Origin: Chloroflexota bacterium
Lineage (GTDB): Bacteria > Chloroflexota > Anaerolineae > Promineifilales > Promineifilaceae
Assembly: GCA_024640485.1 (NCBI GenBank)
Contig: JAHEEY010000163.1
Span: 1 to 9,331, forward strand
DNA: 9,331 nucleotides
Reading direction: 5' to 3'
Shown here: piece by piece, positions 5,417 to 9,331 of the stretch
Layout: each line of letters opens with the position of its first letter
How positions within the stretch are numbered: the stretch's first letter is position 1
Position numbers and translations under genes: made by a program
The notes under the pieces: generated by a model
Told to the model about the DNA's origin: nothing
What the model saw: the letters and a program-made list of their open reading frames with translations, nothing else
Databases searched by the model: none

Positions 5417-7486
5417 GTGCGATTAGGTGTAGATACTGGCGGGACCTTTACCGATTTGGTCTGGCTGAATGATCAGGGCCATATTCAAATCAACAAAGTG
5501 CTCAGCACCCCATTCGATCCATCGGTGGCGATTTTGGCCGGGTTGGAACTGCTGCAAGTTCCTGAGCAGGCCAGCGTGGTGCATGGGAGTACCGTGGCCA
5601 CCAATGCCCTGCTGGAACGGCGCGGAGCCAAAACAGCGTTGATTACCACTGCTGGCTTTGCCGATGTCCTGGCAATCGGCCGGCAGAATCGGCCAGATCT
5701 TTATGCGCTGGTCCCCCAAAAGCCAGATCCGCTGGTCCCTCGCCGCTGGCGGTTTGGGGTCAAAGAAAGGGTCACTGCGCAGGGGGAAATCTTGATGCCA
5801 ATCGCCCTGGAAACATTGGCCCTTATTGTCGATCAACTACTGGCGGATGGTATCGAGTCGGTGGCAGTTTCCCTGTTGTTCTCTTTTCTGGCGCCATCGC
5901 ATGAACAGATGATCGGGAGAATCCTGCGGGAATCAGCCGCGGCTGAGGGGATTGACCTTCACGTCTCGCTTTCTTCAGATATCCTGCCGGAATATCGTGA
6001 ATATGAGAGAACCTCTACCACAGTAATCAACGCCTACGTGGCGCCGTTGATGAGCCGCTATCTCACAAGGTTGGCCCGAGGGCTGCATCCTCGCCGGCTG
6101 ACGGTCATGCAAAGCAACGGCGGCGTCATCAGCGCTGCTGCGGCTGGCAACCAGGCGGCCCGGACCGTGCTGTCGGGGCCGGCAGGCGGCGTGGTGGGGG
6201 CCAGATTTGTGGCCAGCCAGGCAGGTTTCGAAGATATCATCACGTTTGACATGGGCGGGACCAGTACCGACGTATCCCTCTGTCCCGGACGGCTGCCGAC
6301 CACCTCAGAAGGGGAGATCGCTGGGCTGCCCCTGCGGCTGCCGATTATCGACATTCACACCGTTGGCGCCGGGGGCGGCAGCCTGGCCTATCTAGATGTG
6401 GGCGGCGCCCTTCATGTAGGCCCCCAGAGTGCCGGTGCGGATCCTGGCCCCGCCTGCTATGGGCGGGACATAGGCGACTGGAAGCTGGAGGCCGCCGGTC
6501 AAATCAGCCGGCAGCCGGTGACGACCACTGACGCCAACCTGATCCTTGGCCGTCTAGACTCCGCGCATTTCCTTGGGGGCAGCATGCGGCTGGACCTGCA
6601 GCGGTCCCACGCTGCCCTGGAGGAGCTGGTCGGCAGGATGGGCGCCGGAGCGTCCCACGAGAGTACCGCCTGGGGTATTATCCAACTGGCGAATGCCAAC
6701 ATGGAGCGGGCCATCAGGCGTATTTCAGTGGAGCGAGGCTTTGATCCCCGCCGGTTCACATTGGTGGCTTTTGGTGGTGCCGGCCCTCTTCATGCTTGTG
6801 AGCTGGCCCAATCAATGCAGATTCCCAGAGTCATGATTCCGTCGATTCCGGGAGTACTTTCCGCCCTGGGCATGCTGGCAGCTGCGCCGACTAAAGATTA
6901 CTCCAAGACCGTGATGAAAGCGCTGCTGCCTGCTGATGGTAGCAGCCCGTTGAACGCTGAATCCTGGTGGTCTGAACAGTTTTTCCCCATGGAGGCCGCA
7001 GCGTTGGCTGATATGCGCGATGAGGGGCACAAAGGGGACGACTTGCGGCTGGTACGCAGTCTGGATATGCGCTATCTGGGACAGTCTCACGAACTGACCA
7101 TCCCCTGCAGTGCGTCTGTGGATGAACCGCAGCTTGTTGAGGCGTTTCACCAGGCACACTTTCGCAGGTACGGCTATCAGCAGCCTGACGCAGTGGTGGA
7201 ACTGGTGAATTTGCGTATAGCGGTTGTGGCCCCGGTGATACTGCCAGTTCTGGCCAGCCGGCAGGCGGCTGAAACTGACATCAGTCAGGCAGTGGTTGGC
7301 AGAAAGCCTGTCTGGTTTGGGGGGGATTGGGTTCAGACAACGCTGTATGATCGCCAACTGCTCTTTGCTGGTCACCACCTGAGCGGCCCTGCCATCATCA
7401 TTCAATATGATACCACTTCGGTCGTATCGCCTGGTTGGAGTGCCGTCGTGGACCATCAATCTAACCTGCTGCTGACGCACGCATGA
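5417..7486 (+). CDS. hyuA: HyuA-like hydantoinase/oxoprolinase subunit (ATP-dependent), without adjacent HyuB
   Basis: Member of the family of N-methylhydantoinase A, the ATP-dependent half of 5-oxoprolinase and acetophenone/acetone carboxylase subunits, which phosphorylate or hydrolyse cyclic amides or related substrates; probably cytosolic. The 689 residues are normal length. Seen in order: VDTGGTFTD (5-13), GSTVATNALLERRG (57-70), EYREYERTSTTVINAYVAP (192-210), QSNGG (232-236), LSGPAGGVVGA (252-262), FDMGGTSTDV (277-286), HTVGAGGGS (314-322), VGPQSAGADPGPACYG (334-349), AFGGAGPLHACELA (451-464) and the C-terminal GPAI segment (657-660). The phosphate-binding motifs of the ASKHA-like ATPase fold are intact. 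Where the C-terminal segment often reads GPAIIE, this protein has GPAIII (Ile662), a possible subfamily difference. Start: GTG 5417 with AAAGGA seven bases upstream; the family N-terminus begins right there. HyuB normally accompanies HyuA but is absent here, so the exact substrate cannot be stated. The stop codon overlaps the next gene's ATG. Confidence 0.92.
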   Translation: MRLGVDTGGTFTDLVWLNDQGHIQINKVLSTPFDPSVAILAGLELLQVPEQASVVHGSTVATNALLERRGAKTALITTAGFADVLAIGRQNRPDLYALVPQKPDPLVPRRWRFGVKERVTAQGEILMPIALETLALIVDQLLADGIESVAVSLLFSFLAPSHEQMIGRILRESAAAEGIDLHVSLSSDILPEYREYERTSTTVINAYVAPLMSRYLTRLARGLHPRRLTVMQSNGGVISAAAAGNQAARTVLSGPAGGVVGARFVASQAGFEDIITFDMGGTSTDVSLCPGRLPTTSEGEIAGLPLRLPIIDIHTVGAGGGSLAYLDVGGALHVGPQSAGADPGPACYGRDIGDWKLEAAGQISRQPVTTTDANLILGRLDSAHFLGGSMRLDLQRSHAALEELVGRMGAGASHESTAWGIIQLANANMERAIRRISVERGFDPRRFTLVAFGGAGPLHACELAQSMQIPRVMIPSIPGVLSALGMLAAAPTKDYSKTVMKALLPADGSSPLNAESWWSEQFFPMEAAALADMRDEGHKGDDLRLVRSLDMRYLGQSHELTIPCSASVDEPQLVEAFHQAHFRRYGYQQPDAVVELVNLRIAVVAPVILPVLASRQAAETDISQAVVGRKPVWFGGDWVQTTLYDRQLLFAGHHLSGPAIIIQYDTTSVVSPGWSAVVDHQSNLLLTHA

Positions 7487-9331
7487 ACGCAAAGCCCGTT
7501 AGAACCTCTGAACCGCTAGATACCTCGAGATCGGGAAAGCTGGTTGCTCCTGCCATCATGAGAAGATGGGAAGGCAGGCTGAGCTGGGCCAAACGTATCG
7601 ACCTAGCACGGTACCCGGTGGCGATCATGGTAGCAGCAACTATCCTGCTGATTGGGTTTGCCCTGCGGATTTACCGCGTCGGTGCCGCAAATGTCTGGTG
7701 GGATGAGGCGTATTCGGTCTGGCTGGCCCGGATGCCTATCCTGGAAGGCATTCGGGTTACATCCAGAGATGTGCATCCGCCACTTTTTTACGTCCTGCTG
7801 CACGGCTGGATGGGAGTTGTCGGCGATTCCGAGTTTTCCGCCAGATACCTCTCGGTTCTGGCAGGTACGGCAACCCTTGCGATAATCTATTTGCCGGCAG
7901 CCCGTCTGTTGGGCCGCCGCTGCGCGTTTTTGGCCATGCTGCTGTTGGCCTTATCTCGTTTCCACATTTGGTGGTCCCAGGAAATTCGCATGTACGCCTG
8001 GGCCGCTCTTTTGATTGCCGCGGCCCTCTACTTCTTGATCAGCGCTTCGGATTTTCGCCGAGGCTGGGCAGCCTGGCTGCTCTATGCTGTCACCCTGACA
8101 GCCTCTTTTTATACGTTGTACCTGTCGGCAATGGTGCTGCCGGCAATAGCTTTGACGGTTCTCATCTTGTGGGGCAGCGGGCGGATATCTCAGCGGAAGC
8201 TGACTATCTGGCTGTTGGCGACCGCGTTCTCGGCGGCTCTGATGCTCCCTTGGATTCTGTACATTGAGCCGAGCCGGCCTGGGCAGGCTGCCGGCGAAAC
8301 CAGTGCCGGCATGATAATCACGCTTTTCTTGACCCTCATATCTACCGGGAACTCGACAGATTTGGGCCGCTACGCGATCATTGCCTACGGGTACGGCGCC
8401 TTGATACTGGGGGCATTGTTGGCGCTGGCGGCACGCCGCCAATGGTATCGACTGGCGTTTCTACTGCCGCTGGCCCTGGTCCCGCCGCTCTTGGCAATAT
8501 TGCTGGCCAATGCGCCTCCGGAAATATACACACCAGCGCTGGAAGCACGTTATTATCTTCTCTTTACCCCGCTGATTGCTCTGCTGCCGGCCGCAGCTGT
8601 TCGTGAGCTGAGCCGATTTCGGCCCGCTGCCGCATGGTTGACCACGCTGGGGCTGATACTGATGTCGCTTTGGTCGCTGCCGGCCCATTACGGCGGTCGT
8701 TATTTACGCGATCAATGGAAGAGTGCGGTCCGAATTATCGACGCTTACGCCGAGCCGGAAGATGCGGTGCTAATGGTCTCCGGCGATCGCTACCCATTGT
8801 TCCTCTATGAATACCAGCGACTGGGCGATCGGCCCCCGCTGCGATTGGTCCCGGATGGCCTGCCAATGGTAACAGCGGATACGGTTGATTCTCAGATGCG
8901 CGCTGCTATCGCTGGAGCCCATCGGATATGGTTGGTTGAGATAGAAGCGAAGATCCAAGATCGAGACGGCCTGACTCGAGCGTGGCTAGAGCGCAGTTTG
9001 AAGGCAAGTATGGTGACCGAATTCGATTACAATCGGTTGACGTTGTTCACTGTCGACGGTCAGCTGCCGCCGATCAGCCAGCGGGCTGTTTTCAGCAAGG
9101 CCGCGGCTGTCGGTGACAGGATCTTGGCCGTTGAGCTGCCGGTAACCGAGTACCGTCCAGGGGATACCGTTCACCTGGGCATTTATTCCGATTCGATTGA
9201 AGATCTCGAGTTTTCAATTACCCATCAGAGTGGGCTGCTGATGGCAGCGCCCCGGCTTTCCGCCAGGTCCGAGTTCGGAGTCAGCCGGCGAGAATTATTG
9301 TTCCAGGTTACCCAGGCAACCCCAATCGGCA
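7483..9331 (+). CDS. GT39/ArnT-like polyprenyl-phosphate-sugar glycosyltransferase (partial, C-terminus outside window)
   Basis: Integral membrane glycosyltransferase of the GT-C fold, the class that moves a sugar from a polyprenyl-phosphate carrier to a protein, lipid or glycan on the outer face of the membrane. Seen: 616 codons open to the window edge. A hydrophilic N-terminus (1-44) is followed by a first membrane span (about 46-65) and then the hallmark Asp-Glu in WWDEAYSVWLAR (Asp74, Glu75), expected to be the catalytic/metal site of the first external loop. DVHPPLFYVLL (96-106) carries the family HPP motif, and FSARYLSVLAG (118-128), WWSQEIRMYAW (163-173) and ARYYLLFTPL (355-364) are also typical. 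About ten spans run to residue 400. From about 410 a soluble region of more than 200 residues begins; I do not recognise it. Start: ATG 7483 overlaps the hyuA stop as ATGA, with no clear Shine-Dalgarno, suggesting translational coupling; ATG 7558 is an alternative. Acceptor and donor sugar cannot be told. Confidence 0.9.
   Translation, partial: MNAKPVRTSEPLDTSRSGKLVAPAIMRRWEGRLSWAKRIDLARYPVAIMVAATILLIGFALRIYRVGAANVWWDEAYSVWLARMPILEGIRVTSRDVHPPLFYVLLHGWMGVVGDSEFSARYLSVLAGTATLAIIYLPAARLLGRRCAFLAMLLLALSRFHIWWSQEIRMYAWAALLIAAALYFLISASDFRRGWAAWLLYAVTLTASFYTLYLSAMVLPAIALTVLILWGSGRISQRKLTIWLLATAFSAALMLPWILYIEPSRPGQAAGETSAGMIITLFLTLISTGNSTDLGRYAIIAYGYGALILGALLALAARRQWYRLAFLLPLALVPPLLAILLANAPPEIYTPALEARYYLLFTPLIALLPAAAVRELSRFRPAAAWLTTLGLILMSLWSLPAHYGGRYLRDQWKSAVRIIDAYAEPEDAVLMVSGDRYPLFLYEYQRLGDRPPLRLVPDGLPMVTADTVDSQMRAAIAGAHRIWLVEIEAKIQDRDGLTRAWLERSLKASMVTEFDYNRLTLFTVDGQLPPISQRAVFSKAAAVGDRILAVELPVTEYRPGDTVHLGIYSDSIEDLEFSITHQSGLLMAAPRLSARSEFGVSRRELLFQVTQATPIG

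Noticed and set aside
6812..7492. 226-codon minus-strand open frame
   Set aside because: Lies fully antisense to hyuA, whose plus-strand frame has complete family motifs; no motif in the antisense translation.
7951..8688. Minus-strand open frames rich in Arg and Gln (7951-8442, 8461-8688)
   Set aside because: Composition is what one expects from the complement of a Leu/Ala-rich membrane gene; they are shadows of the glycosyltransferase.

Overview
The window is ordinary bacterial chromosome, moderately GC-rich by eye, gene-dense and almost entirely co-oriented. It holds seven protein genes. One, at the left edge, is on the minus strand and runs out of the window. Six run on the plus strand, and the last runs out of the right edge. 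I see no RNA gene, mobile element, CRISPR array or phage gene. The mix of a long-chain polyprenyl diphosphate synthase, Xpt, GuaA, small paralogous polytopic membrane proteins, a stand-alone HyuA-type protein and a GT39-like glycosyltransferase would suit a Chloroflexota-type bacterium (Anaerolineae/Caldilineae-like). That placement is only an impression from gene content and protein style.

Left part (1-842): the N-terminal 231 codons of a trans-polyprenyl diphosphate synthase (minus strand) face xpt across a 147-base divergent intergenic region. That region carries a near-consensus sigma-70-type promoter for the synthase (TTGACG, 17 bases, TATAAT). A weaker plus-strand candidate overlaps its -10 element.

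Purine block (843-3111): xanthine phosphoribosyltransferase (xpt) is followed by GMP synthase (guaA). Together they encode a two-step route xanthine -> XMP -> GMP. No purine riboswitch is recognisable upstream of xpt.

Membrane-protein block (3112-5374): after a 241-base gap come two tandem genes for polytopic membrane proteins of 317 and 323 residues. They are recognisably paralogous to each other in four separate collinear blocks. The 96-base gap between them contains a 12-bp inverted repeat with an alternative inner partner. The second gene most probably starts at a TTG just after that repeat. Their function is unknown.

Right part (5417-9331): a HyuA-like ATP-dependent hydantoinase/oxoprolinase subunit with no HyuB next to it overlaps by ATGA a GT39/ArnT-like polyprenyl-phosphate-sugar glycosyltransferase, which is truncated by the window end. 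A lipid-carrier link between the polyprenyl synthase at one end and the glycosyltransferase at the other is possible but not shown by the sequence. Nothing here amounts to a clear novel system. The most worthwhile leads are the paralogous membrane pair with its structured spacer, and the coupling of a solo hyuA to a glycosyltransferase.
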